From NCBI GenBank assembly GCA_025359045.1, contig JANYHN010000062.1:1-64000 (forward strand): a DNA stretch of 64,000 nucleotides, given 5' to 3'. Below, one piece after another: positions 23,966-33,565 of this stretch. Within the stretch, counting starts at the first letter, position 1, and each line of letters starts with the position of its first letter. Below the pieces are notes generated by a model, which made no database searches, was not told the origin of the DNA, and saw only the letters and a program-made list of their open reading frames with translations. The position numbers and the translations under genes were made by a program. This DNA is from Hyphomicrobiales bacterium (GTDB lineage: Bacteria > Pseudomonadota > Alphaproteobacteria > Rhizobiales > Aestuariivirgaceae).

Positions 23966-24152
23966 GATGAAACACTCCTATATGACAAACTTTTAAATGC
24001 CCCCATTTATTAAAAATTGACATTATCTAAGTTGCAATTTTAATCCAGTTTTCGATGATTTTTTGGTAAAACCTTAACCTTACTCGTCAACGCTATTTCT
24101 TAAGCGATCGGCTGCAAATGTTATGCGAAGGACAACAAGATCACGTTTTTAA

Positions 24153-24719
24153 TCAACCAAAAATTTTCACGCCGAGTACGTAAGGATGAAATATAAAAAG
24201 CATGACCGCATAGACCAAAAAGCCTGCCAAAACAGCAACGATATCGGATGCGACGCGCGGCTCAAACATCGGTTTGTTGCGCCTCACCATGTTGTTGATA
24301 ATATCAAGTGCAGCAATAACCAATAGCGTCAGATAAATTAGAACCACAGGCGTCTTGCCGTTTGCAATCAAATGCCCAATTGACCAAAGGCAAACACCAA
24401 TTGAAAATGGGTTTTGCAGCCACTTTCGGATATAGCCATTGCCATAAGGCGCTGACATGCAAATGAATCCTAGCAGCACCAGCAGCATGGTGACATGCCG
24501 TGCACCATTTGATGGAAAATAAAGCATCTCGCCATTGTCGCGGGATAAAACGTAGCCCCAACCCATCAACCCAATGCCAGCCACTGAGACCAATGAGTAG
24601 AGCCCCTTAAACCGCGCCTCGCCCAGCCACGCCTGGAGGCGATTACGGACCGACGGCAACAGAACCGAAAACAAGTGACTGCCGCCAAAGAGAATAATAC
24701 CGACTAGTAGAATTGTCAT
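24153..24719 (-). CDS. NnrU family membrane protein
   Basis: A 188-residue integral membrane protein with five or six hydrophobic helices (TILLVGIILFGGSHLFSVLL, YSLVSVAGIGLMGWGYVLS, VTMLLVLLGFICMSAPYGNG, IVAVLAGFLVYAVMLFIFHP). The N-terminal GGSHLFSVLLPSVRNRL is the NnrU signature. NnrU was found near nitric-oxide/nitrite reductase genes and is related to isoprenoid/methyltransferase-like membrane folds, but its role is unproven. No denitrification genes are near, though the hemerythrin 1.8 kb away could be an NO-linked neighbour. Confidence 0.85.
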   Translation of the reverse strand: MTILLVGIILFGGSHLFSVLLPSVRNRLQAWLGEARFKGLYSLVSVAGIGLMGWGYVLSRDNGEMLYFPSNGARHVTMLLVLLGFICMSAPYGNGYIRKWLQNPFSIGVCLWSIGHLIANGKTPVVLIYLTLLVIAALDIINNMVRRNKPMFEPRVASDIVAVLAGFLVYAVMLFIFHPYVLGVKIFG

Positions 24720-24850
24720 ATTAACGCTCCATCAAAGGCATCCAAGCGAAAAATCAAACCATATAAACACACCCAGTGCAGTCTATACGCAGACCATATC
24801 ACATGCTAGAGACGGTCAGATAAGATGCGGAACAATCGAGGGGCTTAACA

Positions 24851-25597
24851 ATGAAACCAACACTTATTCTGGTCGGCGCAGATAAAGGCGGCGTCGGCAA
24901 AACCACTATTTCAAGGGCATTGCTCGACTATTTCGCGCGCAAAAATGTGCTGACCCGCGCCTTTGACACAGAAAATCCCCGTGGCTCGCTACGCCGGTTT
25001 TACCCGACAATTACTGAAGTGATTGATTTGGGACATGTGGCAGATCAGATGAAGGTTTTAGACACGATGGAATCGGCCAATGTGCCTGTCACCGTGGTTG
25101 ATTTTAAAGCTGGTAATTTGTCGTTTGCGCTAGACCTGTTTGAGCGCATCGGCGTTCTCGAAGCAGCGCGTAATGGTGTCTTTAATCTGGGCCTCATGCA
25201 TGTGGTTGGGCCGTCGATTGCTTCGCTCGACGAAATTGGCGAAATCGCGAAATATCTTCAAGGCGTTTCCTATGTTGTGGCGCGCAACTCCATCAACGAA
25301 ACCAATTTTTTTGAATGGGATGAAGCAACCCACCGCAAATATTTCTCAGCTATTCCGAAGGCTCAAGAAATCAATCTGCCAAAACTTAATGAAATGGCTT
25401 ACGAGCAAGTTGATGTGGCAGGTGTAACCTTCAAAGATTTCATCGAAAACAAATCTGCTGATGGCACCGCAGGCAAGTTTTCTTTCGTGCTGCGCGGCTA
25501 TGTGCGCAAGTGGTGTTCTGAAATTGATGCTGAATTTGCTCGCGTGCAAATGTTGGCTGACATCATTTCTGGCGGCCGCGCGCCGGGCCACAATTAA
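24851..25597 (+). CDS. ParA/MinD-like P-loop ATPase
   Basis: A 248-residue protein opening with LILVGADKGGVGKTTISRAL. This has the deviant Walker A KGGVGKTT with the signature lysine of the ParA/MinD group, followed by FDTENPRGSLRRFYP. The rest is typical alpha/beta (VPVTVVDFKAGNLSFALDLF). No ParB gene or parS array is near, so it is an orphan ParA-like ATPase. A second gene 14 bases downstream encodes a diverged relative with the same domain order, which suggests a pair working together. Cargo unknown. Confidence 0.75.
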   Translation: MKPTLILVGADKGGVGKTTISRALLDYFARKNVLTRAFDTENPRGSLRRFYPTITEVIDLGHVADQMKVLDTMESANVPVTVVDFKAGNLSFALDLFERIGVLEAARNGVFNLGLMHVVGPSIASLDEIGEIAKYLQGVSYVVARNSINETNFFEWDEATHRKYFSAIPKAQEINLPKLNEMAYEQVDVAGVTFKDFIENKSADGTAGKFSFVLRGYVRKWCSEIDAEFARVQMLADIISGGRAPGHN

Positions 25598-25611
25598 AAA
25601 GGTCTAACCCC

Positions 25612-26292
25612 GTGGCCAACACCCCCACGGTCTACATCACCGTATCAGACCAGCACCGCAACGGCAAAACTTTGCTGGCGCGGCTGCTGGCTGATTACTT
25701 GCTGCTAGATGGTCGCGATCCGTTTATGATTGACACCGACGCGCCCGAAGGCCCATTGCGCCAATTCTTCCCCGGTCGCACAGCACTTGCCGATTTTGCT
25801 TCAATAGCAGGCCAGATGAAATTATTCGATACGATCATTGCCTCGCCCGGCAGAGATTATGTCGTTGATCTTCCGGCCAGACATACTGATGGGTTTTTCA
25901 AAGCCGCGGAAGAGTTGAACTTTTTTGACGAGTTAAAGAAGCTCGGATTTCGGATCATCGTGTTCTACGTGGTTGATCGACACGCCGCTTCACTCAGGGC
26001 GGCCAAAGCCATACAAAAATTTCCAGACATCGATCTTTTTGTGCCTGTTGAAAACCAGCATGTTGGTTCCTTTTGGCCAAAGACTGAAGGCGACCTTACT
26101 ATTCCAGCCTTGCCCCAAGCTTTGGCCATTGCGATTGCTGATAAGCGCTTCTCATTGCGGGCCTTCGTGCTGGGGGATACCCAACATCTAGCAGAAGAAT
26201 ATCAACCAATATTGAGCAACTTTCTATTTGAGGTTTTGAACAACCTCGGCAACCTTGAACCTCTTGTCACTTTGCAAAACCTTAAAGAGTGA
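25612..26292 (+). CDS. ParA-like protein with degenerate Walker A
   Basis: A 226-residue relative of the preceding ATPase, starting at GTG 25612. The P-loop position reads SDQHRNGKTLLARLLADYLL, keeping GKT but lacking KGG and the signature lysine. The motif after it, FMIDTDAPEGPLRQFFPGRT, aligns with FDTENPRGSLRRFYP of the first protein, as does ASIAGQMKLFDTI with GHVADQMKVLDTM. Thus the two are ancient tandem duplicates in which the second may bind but not hydrolyse nucleotide. They probably form one operon. Function unknown. Confidence 0.72.
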   Translation: MANTPTVYITVSDQHRNGKTLLARLLADYLLLDGRDPFMIDTDAPEGPLRQFFPGRTALADFASIAGQMKLFDTIIASPGRDYVVDLPARHTDGFFKAAEELNFFDELKKLGFRIIVFYVVDRHAASLRAAKAIQKFPDIDLFVPVENQHVGSFWPKTEGDLTIPALPQALAIAIADKRFSLRAFVLGDTQHLAEEYQPILSNFLFEVLNNLGNLEPLVTLQNLKE

Positions 26293-26340
26293 AAACCACG
26301 ATAAGGGATTTTTGCACTATTCGGTCAGTGTGAATGGAAG

Positions 26341-27258
26341 TCAGGCTTTGCTCATCACAACATCCCACGTCACTTCGCGAAACGGGTTGGGTAGGCCCAA
26401 TTTTGTTGCGCGCTGCTGATCATCCGTCCATTTGAAATCAGCAATCAGGCTTTCCTTAACGCCAAACACTGCATCCTCTTTTAGCCACGGGCAATCAGGA
26501 GTGAAAATGTGTGTGACCAACTTTTCATACCCCGGTGCAGACACCATGAAATGCAAATGCGCCGGACGGTTAGGGTTGCGGTCCAATGATTTCAGCATAT
26601 CACCAACGGTGCCATCATAAGGAATGGGATAAAACCGCGGATATGCAGAAAGAAAACTATATTGGCCCTTTGAGTCTGAAGTGAACACGCCGCGCAGATT
26701 GTTTTCAGGCTGGATGCCTTTTTGCTGCACATCATAAAAACCGTCTTCATTGGTTTGCCAAACTTCCAACTTGGCTCCGGAAATTGCCTTACCCTTGGCA
26801 TTGACAACTTTTCCGTGAACCAAAACCGGCTCACCTTTACCGTCCAAACAGATATTTGCGCCATTTTCATAATGCGGCGCATCAGGGATATAAAATGGCC
26901 CAAGAACCGTTGACTCTGTTTCACCCGACATTTTGTCGTGGTTCAACGTTTCAACCAGCATTGAAATGCCCAGCGCATCCGACAGCAAAATAAACTCTTG
27001 CCGCCAGTCCGTTGAAAGATGTCCAGTGCGGGTCAAAAAATTAATGCCGTACATCCACTCTTCCATGGTCGGTTTCGTTTCTTTGACGAAAGCATGGAGG
27101 TGTTTCACCAAGGAATCGACCAGAATTTTTGTGCGCTTATTTGCTTTAGGTCCGGAACGTTCCTGTACAACTTTCACCGAGTCTTTGGCCGTAAAATATG
27201 GTGAGGCTTTGCGCTTGGGCTTTATAGGTTTGGATTTCTTTGCGATCGCTTTTGCCAT
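26341..27258 (-). CDS. intradiol ring-cleavage dioxygenase (hydroxyquinol/catechol type)
   Basis: An Fe(III) dioxygenase of about 305 residues that cleaves the aromatic ring between two hydroxyls. The N-terminal dimerisation domain includes MEEWMYGINFLTRTGHLSTD. The catalytic barrel follows: STVLGPFYIPDAPHYENGAN, ISGAKLEVWQTNEDGFYDVQ, then YPRFYPIPYDGTVG and RPAHLHFMVSAPGYEKLVTH with the Tyr and His iron ligands. The set matches hydroxyquinol 1,2-dioxygenases best, and a maleylacetate reductase in the same operon supports this. The basic N-terminal KKSKPIKPKRKA is unusual. The start is ATG 27258; TTG 27264 also lies in frame. Confidence 0.85.
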   Translation of the reverse strand: MAKAIAKKSKPIKPKRKASPYFTAKDSVKVVQERSGPKANKRTKILVDSLVKHLHAFVKETKPTMEEWMYGINFLTRTGHLSTDWRQEFILLSDALGISMLVETLNHDKMSGETESTVLGPFYIPDAPHYENGANICLDGKGEPVLVHGKVVNAKGKAISGAKLEVWQTNEDGFYDVQQKGIQPENNLRGVFTSDSKGQYSFLSAYPRFYPIPYDGTVGDMLKSLDRNPNRPAHLHFMVSAPGYEKLVTHIFTPDCPWLKEDAVFGVKESLIADFKWTDDQQRATKLGLPNPFREVTWDVVMSKA

Positions 27259-27260
27259 GA

Positions 27261-29018
27261 TCAATATCCCAAAATCTTTTTGAGAGCTGCGGAAAGGTGT
27301 TTTTCAGCATCGGATGGAGCTTTAAAACTGCGCCAAGCCACATGCTGGTCTGGCCGCACCAGCAAACAACCCCCATCACTGATCTCACGGGTGCGTGCCC
27401 AATCACCTGTATGATCTTCGAATTCACGGCGTGGCCCAATGACGCGCGTTTTGATTTCGATGCCAAAGGATTTGCCCAAAATCTGAGCGGCCTCAACCCA
27501 TGCCTCTCCGCCGATACCCGTGAGAATGGTGAAGTGCCCCTTGCCCGTAATATCCAGCGTCGAAACTTGTTTTCCAAGTTTGTCGAATATCCAGATATGA
27601 GGCAACCTTGCGCCCGGCCAAGTGGTGGGGGCGTAATGCAGTTCCTTATCTTTTTCAAATTCAGGTTCTTTTTGACCGTCAGCATCAATGGCACCAGAAA
27701 CATAGCGCTGGTTCATTTCCACGCCATGACAATCAAATTCATATTTCTTGAAATCGATAGCCTTGCGTAAGGCCTCGCGTTGCTTTTCCGCTGCCGGTGT
27801 TGCGTCTGCCCGCCCATCCATGTTGCGTTTGATCTTATCATGATCAACACCACCATCCATACCAAGGGCTTCAAAGATCGGTCCAAATTCACCAATCGAT
27901 TGATTTGCGCGGGTAACGATCTGCTTGGCAATGGGCGCACGCTCTTGGCTGTAACTTTCCAGCAACTTGGGTTTTGCTTGGCCTTTTACAACGGCTGCCA
28001 ATTTCCAAGCCAAATTAAAGGCGTCTTGGATCGATGTATTTGAACCTAAGCCATTGGATGGCGGATGACGATGGGCGGCATCCCCCATGATGAAGACGCG
28101 GTCTTTTTGCATATGGGTCGCATACATATTGTTGACGGTCCAAACGCTTGCTGAGATTAGTTCTATTTCAAGCGCTGGATCACCAACCAGTTGGCGGGCC
28201 ACTGTTGTGGCAAGTTCTTTATCGACCACTGGAGCTGGTTGATTGATGTCATAACCCCAAACAATCAACCATTCGTTCCAAGGTCTGACCATGCGCACCA
28301 GCCCCATGCCAATGCCGCCTACGTCGGCGCCGGGCTGCATCACCCAATACAAAACCGAAGGACGATGAGCCACATACTTTGAAAGATCAGCGCGAAATAA
28401 AATATTCATGGAACCGCCAACTCCCATCTTTCCTTCGAGTGGCAAACCAGCGTGTTCCGCCACAAGTGAATTGCCTCCATCGGCACCCACCAGATATTTG
28501 GCGCGCACAGTGAAATTCTTCTCCATGAGACGGTCCTTCACAGTTACCGTCACACCATCCGCGTCCTGAACATGAGATACATATTCGCAAGACATGCGCG
28601 ATTGCGCTCCACGCGAGCAGGCTGTTTTAAATAACAGAGGCTCCATAAAAGTTTGTGGCAAATCATTCATGCTGCAAGGCGAAGATAATTGATGTTCAGC
28701 ACGCGATAGCGGATGTTTGCCCCAGCTTTTCATGCGGCCAAGTTCTTCACCCGCCAAGCTTTCGCAGAACACATTCTCGCCCATCAAATCTTGTTCGGTG
28801 GCTTGTTGGTAAGCCTCTTCTTCAACCGTTTCTCCCAAATCGCGCAACACTTCCATGGTGCGTTGGTTGGTGATGTGGGCACGAGGGGTAGTTGCCAGCC
28901 AGCGGTAACGATTGATGATGAAGCAGTCTATGCCATAAGATCCCAGCAAGGCCGCAGTGGCGCTGCCAGCGGGGCCTGTGCCAATCACCATCACATCTGT
29001 TGTGATATCTGCCATCAT
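27261..29018 (-). CDS. FAD-dependent aromatic monooxygenase (PheA/TfdB-like)
   Basis: A 585-residue group A flavoprotein hydroxylase. The FAD-binding fold is VMVIGTGPAGSATAALLG at residues about 9-26. The second FAD motif is DRVFIMGDAAHRHPPSNGLG near residue 310, followed by NTSIQDAFNLAWKLA. A C-terminal thioredoxin-like domain completes the phenol-hydroxylase architecture (WARTREISDGGCLLVRPDQH). Such enzymes add a hydroxyl ortho to a phenolic group using NADPH and O2. With the downstream intradiol dioxygenase two bases away, conversion of a resorcinol-type compound to hydroxyquinol is a natural guess. GGAGA precedes the start. Confidence 0.87.
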   Translation of the reverse strand: MMADITTDVMVIGTGPAGSATAALLGSYGIDCFIINRYRWLATTPRAHITNQRTMEVLRDLGETVEEEAYQQATEQDLMGENVFCESLAGEELGRMKSWGKHPLSRAEHQLSSPCSMNDLPQTFMEPLLFKTACSRGAQSRMSCEYVSHVQDADGVTVTVKDRLMEKNFTVRAKYLVGADGGNSLVAEHAGLPLEGKMGVGGSMNILFRADLSKYVAHRPSVLYWVMQPGADVGGIGMGLVRMVRPWNEWLIVWGYDINQPAPVVDKELATTVARQLVGDPALEIELISASVWTVNNMYATHMQKDRVFIMGDAAHRHPPSNGLGSNTSIQDAFNLAWKLAAVVKGQAKPKLLESYSQERAPIAKQIVTRANQSIGEFGPIFEALGMDGGVDHDKIKRNMDGRADATPAAEKQREALRKAIDFKKYEFDCHGVEMNQRYVSGAIDADGQKEPEFEKDKELHYAPTTWPGARLPHIWIFDKLGKQVSTLDITGKGHFTILTGIGGEAWVEAAQILGKSFGIEIKTRVIGPRREFEDHTGDWARTREISDGGCLLVRPDQHVAWRSFKAPSDAEKHLSAALKKILGY

Positions 29019-29030
29019 CGTGTCTCCAGT

Positions 29031-30065
29031 TTAAAGTTGCGGGCGGCGGCCATGATAGGCGTCGTCCAAAAGTTGGCGAATAGCGTTTCGTTCAAGGGCG
29101 CGAGGGTTTGGATAAGGATTGGCCACGGCAATCTCGGCAGCTTTGTCGAGCCCGTCTTCTGGCATACCAATATCTTTAAGCGTCAAAGGAGCATTTAGTT
29201 TCTTTGCGAGATCATAAAGTCCGGCGGCTGCTGTGTTGCTTCGAAGGGCACGACATATCCGTTGCATGGCGTCAGGCGAACTCGCAGAATTATAAGCCGT
29301 AGCGTGAGGCAAAATAACAGTGTGCGTTTCGGCATGTGGCAAGTTGAAACTGCCGCCGAGCACATGACAAAGCTTGTGGTGCAAAGCCATCGAAACAGAA
29401 CCTAATACCGTTGCACAAAGCCACGCCCCATAGAGCGCCTCATCATGCCCGGCCTTACCCATTGGTATAGCAGATGCGAGCGCCCTGATCCCCTCCTCAG
29501 CCATAAGGGAAACAATTGGGTTCCCATCAACGGCATACAGCCCTTCGACGGCGTGGGCGATGGCATTCAGGCCTGACGTTGCCGCAAAATTGTCTGGGAG
29601 TGTATCCAATAAATCCGCATCATAGATCACAGATTCTGGCTGGATTTTTGGATCGCGTTGAGTGGTCTTTGTACCACCTGCGGTTTCTCCCAAAATGTTT
29701 GTCATCTCTGATCCAGCGTAACTCGTAGGGATCACCAGTTGTGGCAAATCAGTTCGTAATGCGATGGCTTTGCCCAGGCCCGTGGATGAACCGCCTCCTA
29801 GAGCAATGGTGCCATCACAGCCCTCGGCGCTAACCAAGGCAAGCGCCTCTTCAGTCACATTCGAAGGTGTGTGCATGGCCGCACCAGCAAATGCTACGCC
29901 GCCGGACTTTTCAATAATAGCAAGACCAGAAGAAGCCTGATGTTTGGTGGTGATCACAAGCGGGCGTTTCATACCCAACCGCATTGCCTCAGTCGCAACT
30001 TCAGAAATCTTACCGCGCCCAAAAATCACCCGCGTTGGCAAAGCAGCGTAAATAAATGGCGTCAT
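29031..30065 (-). CDS. maleylacetate reductase
   Basis: An iron-type alcohol dehydrogenase-fold enzyme of about 344 residues that reduces maleylacetate to 3-oxoadipate with NAD(P)H. The start is set at ATG 30065 (MTPFIYAALPTRVIFGRGKI), the usual family start. Diagnostic segments are GGSSTGLGKAIALRTDLPQL, VIPTSYAGSEMTNILGETAG and the histidine-rich HHKLCHVLGGSFNLPHAETH. It sits between the BKACE-type pseudogene and the flavoprotein hydroxylase. Maleylacetate is the product expected from hydroxyquinol cleavage, so this gene anchors the pathway assignment. Confidence 0.9.
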   Translation of the reverse strand: MTPFIYAALPTRVIFGRGKISEVATEAMRLGMKRPLVITTKHQASSGLAIIEKSGGVAFAGAAMHTPSNVTEEALALVSAEGCDGTIALGGGSSTGLGKAIALRTDLPQLVIPTSYAGSEMTNILGETAGGTKTTQRDPKIQPESVIYDADLLDTLPDNFAATSGLNAIAHAVEGLYAVDGNPIVSLMAEEGIRALASAIPMGKAGHDEALYGAWLCATVLGSVSMALHHKLCHVLGGSFNLPHAETHTVILPHATAYNSASSPDAMQRICRALRSNTAAAGLYDLAKKLNAPLTLKDIGMPEDGLDKAAEIAVANPYPNPRALERNAIRQLLDDAYHGRRPQL

Positions 30066-30066
30066 C

Positions 30067-30996
30067 TCAAAAGCCCACCCTGTCGCCACCTTTGAGCGCA
30101 AGAATTTCCCGCGCCTCCGTTGGTGTCGCAATTTCAAGACCAAGTTCTTCAAGGATGTGACGGATTTTTGAAACTTGCTCGGCATTCGATGTGGCGAGTT
30201 TGCCTCTGCCGATATAGAGCGAGTCCTCAAGCCCCACACGCACATTGCCGCCCATCAAAGCAGCTTGGGTGCAGAAGGGCATTTGGTTTTTACCAGCAGC
30301 AAGAACCGACCAGCGATAATTATTGCCGAACAATTTATCCGCCGTTTCCTTCATGAACATCAGATTGCGCATATCTGCACCAATGCCACCCAGAATCCCA
30401 AAAATCATTTGCACAAAAAACGGCGGTTTGATCGCACCCTTATCCACGAAATGCGCCAGATTATAGAGGTGGCCTACATCATAACATTCATGTTCAAATC
30501 GCGTGCCGTGTTGCTCACCTAAGTTTTTCAGAATGCGCGCAATGTCTTTGAATGTGTTGCGAAAAATAAAATCGTCGGTGCCTCGCAAATATGGTTCTTC
30601 CCATGAATGTTTCCAACCCTTTTAACGATCGGCAAGGCCGTGCAATGCGAAGTTCATCGATCCCATGTTCAGTGAACACATTTCAGGCTTTGCCACCATG
30701 GGAGCAGCAAGGCGTTGATCAACCGTCATGTTTAATCCACCCCCTGTCGTGATGTTGATCACGGCATCGCAGTTCTGTTTGATGCGCGGCAAGAACTGCA
30801 AGAACACTTCGGGATCAGGTGTTGGCCTTCCGTCTTTCGGATCGCGGGCGTGAAGGTGAATAATTGAAGCTCCAGCTTTTGCAGCAGCAATTGACTGCTC
30901 GGCTATTTGATCAGGGGTTATGGGCAAATGTGGCGACATGGTCGGCGTGTGAATGCCGCCGGTGATTGCTACAGAGATGATAACTTTATTGGCCAT
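30067..30996 (-). pseudogene. BKACE (DUF849) beta-keto acid cleavage enzyme with in-frame TAA
   Basis: The frame reads VIISVAITGGIHTPTMSPHL, ASIIHLHARDPKDGRPTPDP and ends LNMGSMNFALHGLADR at a TAA (30622-30624). The same frame then continues KGWKHSWEEPYLRGTDDFIF, RNTFKDI and so on to 30067. The family has Phe or Tyr at the stop (ADRFKDW). One base change restores a full-length protein of about 309 residues with the Zn-binding HLHARD and catalytic regions. BKACE enzymes condense a beta-keto acid with acetyl-CoA and split it to acetoacetate and a CoA ester. Acting on 3-oxoadipate would complete this pathway, which makes the disruption notable. Confidence 0.85.
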
Positions 30997-30999
30997 GGT

Positions 31000-31995
31000 T
31001 CAATCCTTAATATGCACGCGGTAACCCGTGGGGAAAAGTGAAACGTTCCAGCGCCTCGCAATGAACCCCCAAATACCCTTCGGGGCGACCAGCATAATAA
31101 TGATCGCAAGCACGCCGAGAATCATCAAATAAATACTGCCAAGATCAGCCAAAAATTCGCGCAACAGAAAATAGATAATCGTGCCAATAATCGGCCCCTC
31201 TATCGTTCCAATGCCACCGATCACCACAATGAAAATCACAAACGCCGTCCAGTCATTCACGCTGAAAGCAGCATCTGGCGACACCCTAATTTTTTGCAAT
31301 GAGATTAGCGAACCCACCATCGCAGTCATTCCAGCCACAGCAACGTAAACGGCATATTTCACGCGTTCGATTTTAATACCGAGGCTTGAAGAGGCAATTT
31401 CACTGTCGCGAATTGCTGTGAGCGCCAAGCCAATGCGTGACCTGAGCAGACCGTAAACCAAAGCCAGCGCGCCAAATCCAAGCGCCAAGGCTAACCAGTA
31501 AATCATCGCTTCACGCCAGAACTTTGTTTCGGCCATAGTCTTCAACACAGTGGCGGGCAAACTAATGCCCGAACCGCCGCCCATGATGGTGACTTGTGCG
31601 GCAACCAACCTGAACACTTCTGCCACCACCCAAGTGCCGATCGCAAAATATGCCCCTTGCAAACGGAACACTAGTTTTCCAACGGGCAGCGCAATAAGCA
31701 CAGCAACGAATCCTGCAATCGGCACAGCAATCAATGGATGAAGGTCCATAAACATCGCAAGTGCGACCAGTATATAGCCACCCAAACCCACAAAAGCCTG
31801 TTGGCCCACAGATACCAAGCCTGTGTAGCCGGCCAATAAATTCCACAAGCTGGCCAACGCCAAATAGACCATGAACTCACCCAGCAAGCGCAGAGTTGAT
31901 GTAGCGCCCCACCACGGCGCAGCAAGTAGCGCCACAAAAAGCAACACAGCCATGACGGCGGCTATGCGACTGGCTGGTGTGCTGCGCGTGATCAT
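31000..31995 (-). CDS. branched-chain amino acid-type ABC transporter permease (LivM-like)
   Basis: A 331-residue inner-membrane permease with about ten helices (ASLWNLLAGYTGLVSVGQQA, FVGLGGYILVALAMFMDLHP, LVFRLQGAYFAIGTWVVAEV). The cytoplasmic EAA-like loop lies around ALTAIRDSEIASSSLGIKIE. It overlaps the LivH-like gene as ATGA and belongs to a complete five-gene importer. Liv-type importers often carry aromatic or dicarboxylic acids rather than amino acids when encoded in catabolic clusters. Confidence 0.92.
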   Translation of the reverse strand: MITRSTPASRIAAVMAVLLFVALLAAPWWGATSTLRLLGEFMVYLALASLWNLLAGYTGLVSVGQQAFVGLGGYILVALAMFMDLHPLIAVPIAGFVAVLIALPVGKLVFRLQGAYFAIGTWVVAEVFRLVAAQVTIMGGGSGISLPATVLKTMAETKFWREAMIYWLALALGFGALALVYGLLRSRIGLALTAIRDSEIASSSLGIKIERVKYAVYVAVAGMTAMVGSLISLQKIRVSPDAAFSVNDWTAFVIFIVVIGGIGTIEGPIIGTIIYFLLREFLADLGSIYLMILGVLAIIIMLVAPKGIWGFIARRWNVSLFPTGYRVHIKD

Positions 31996-32858
31996 CCCTC
32001 AATCCTCGGGAAAAGTCCTTTGGGGCGAATGGCCAAAACCAGTAGGAAAACCAAATGGCCCGCCAGGACTTGCCATCCTGGATTAATTTGCGCTCCTATG
32101 GCTTGCGACACACCCAAGATTACGCCTCCAATCAACGTGCCCCATAAATTACCCAATCCGCCAATGATCACCGCTTCAAAACCGAAAATCAGCCGCCCTG
32201 GCCCCATGAATGGATCAAAGTTTGAGCGCACACCCAGAAACACGCCTGCAATTGCAACAACGCCCATGCACAGTGCCATGGCCCACGCATAAACCTTTCG
32301 CTGATCAAGCCCCATCAGCAAAGCTGTTTCAGAATCGTCTGACGTGGCACGGAAAGCCCGACCCAAGGCCGTATTGTAAAACAAATATTGCAGCCCCCAG
32401 ATTACGGCGACGGCGACGATAAATTGCAATAGTGGCAAATAGCCGATTGCAACATCGGGCAGCAGAGGAAAGCTTGCAGTTTCAACAACACCAGCATTGA
32501 GCTTGCGGCTATCGGCAGTAAAAACTGCAAGCAACCCATTCTGTAAAATAATCGACAACCCAAAAGTCACCAACAGAGGTGGCAAGATGTCTTTGCCTAA
32601 TGTGCGGTTGAGGATCCATTTTTGCAGTGCATATCCAAATGCCATGGCAAGCGGCACGACAACAATCAGGCTGAACAATGGATTGAGGCCCGTCGCTTGC
32701 ACCACAACCCAAGCCAAAAATGCGGCTGCAACAATAAAATCACCATGCGCAATGTTAACCAGCCTCATCACCCCAAAGATCAATGAAAGACCTGCCGCAA
32801 ACAAAGCGTAGAGTCCCCCTACCAAAATACCCTGAATGATGATGTTGACCCAAATCAT
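31992..32858 (-). CDS. branched-chain amino acid-type ABC transporter permease (LivH-like)
   Basis: A 288-residue permease: INIIIQGILVGG-type start, then YALFAAGLSLIFGVMRLVNI and AHGDFIVAAAFLAWVVVQAT, which is the LivH signature. The conserved loop ATSDDSETALLMGLDQRKVY is present near residue 180. Together with the LivM-like subunit it forms the membrane channel. The gene begins two bases after the LivF-like stop. Confidence 0.92.
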   Translation of the reverse strand: MIWVNIIIQGILVGGLYALFAAGLSLIFGVMRLVNIAHGDFIVAAAFLAWVVVQATGLNPLFSLIVVVPLAMAFGYALQKWILNRTLGKDILPPLLVTFGLSIILQNGLLAVFTADSRKLNAGVVETASFPLLPDVAIGYLPLLQFIVAVAVIWGLQYLFYNTALGRAFRATSDDSETALLMGLDQRKVYAWAMALCMGVVAIAGVFLGVRSNFDPFMGPGRLIFGFEAVIIGGLGNLWGTLIGGVILGVSQAIGAQINPGWQVLAGHLVFLLVLAIRPKGLFPRIEG

Positions 32859-32860
32859 CT

Positions 32861-33565
32861 TTACATTCCAAAATAGGCAGCTGAAATTTGATCTTTGGTA
32901 AATGCCTTAGGCGCACCCCCCAGCGATATGCGGCCTTCTTGAATGCATAAAAACTGCTGGCTCGACGCCAAAGCCCGCGTCACATCTTGTTCGACCAAGA
33001 TCGCCGTCAATCCGTTGCCAATAATTTTGGGGAGCATGTCGTAAATATCCTTGATCACAATGGGTGCCAAGCCAAGACTCAACTCATCAAGCAAAATAAG
33101 ATCGGGATTAGACATCAGCCCCCGGCCAATCGCCACCATCTGCTGTTGCCCGCCCGATAGTGAAGTAGATGGTGCATTTCTTTTTTCTTTAAGAATGGGA
33201 AACAGGTTATAAATCGCACTAAGGCTCCAAGGGCCTTTGCGACCCACATTGCCGCCAAGGATCAGATTTTCTTCTACCGACAATGACGGAAAAAGTTTTC
33301 GTCCTTCTGGCACCAGCGCAATGCCCTTGGCCACAATATCATTCGCGACAAAGGAAGTGATCACTTCATTCTTGAATGATACCCGCCCCGTCTTCTTCTG
33401 CAACAAACCACAAATACACTTGAGCAAAGTGCTTTTGCCTGCGCCATTGGATCCAATAAGCGCCAGCACTTCGCCTTGTTTCAATTGAAAGGAAAGGCCA
33501 TGCAAAACCTTGGCATCGCCATACCAGGCCTCAAGATTTTCCACGCTGAGCAAAACCTCAGACAT
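32861..33565 (-). CDS. ABC transporter ATP-binding protein (LivF-like)
   Basis: An ABC ATPase of about 234 residues. The Walker A is ALIGSNGAGKSTLLKCICGL, the ABC signature STSLSGGQQQMVAIGRGLMS and the Walker B PDLILLDELSLGLAP, the latter with the LDELSLGLAP form typical of LivF. The start is ATG 33565 (MSEVLLSVENL), which has GAGG six bases upstream; ATG 33571 is also possible. It overlaps the LivG-like gene. Confidence 0.92.
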   Translation of the reverse strand: MSEVLLSVENLEAWYGDAKVLHGLSFQLKQGEVLALIGSNGAGKSTLLKCICGLLQKKTGRVSFKNEVITSFVANDIVAKGIALVPEGRKLFPSLSVEENLILGGNVGRKGPWSLSAIYNLFPILKEKRNAPSTSLSGGQQQMVAIGRGLMSNPDLILLDELSLGLAPIVIKDIYDMLPKIIGNGLTAILVEQDVTRALASSQQFLCIQEGRISLGGAPKAFTKDQISAAYFGM

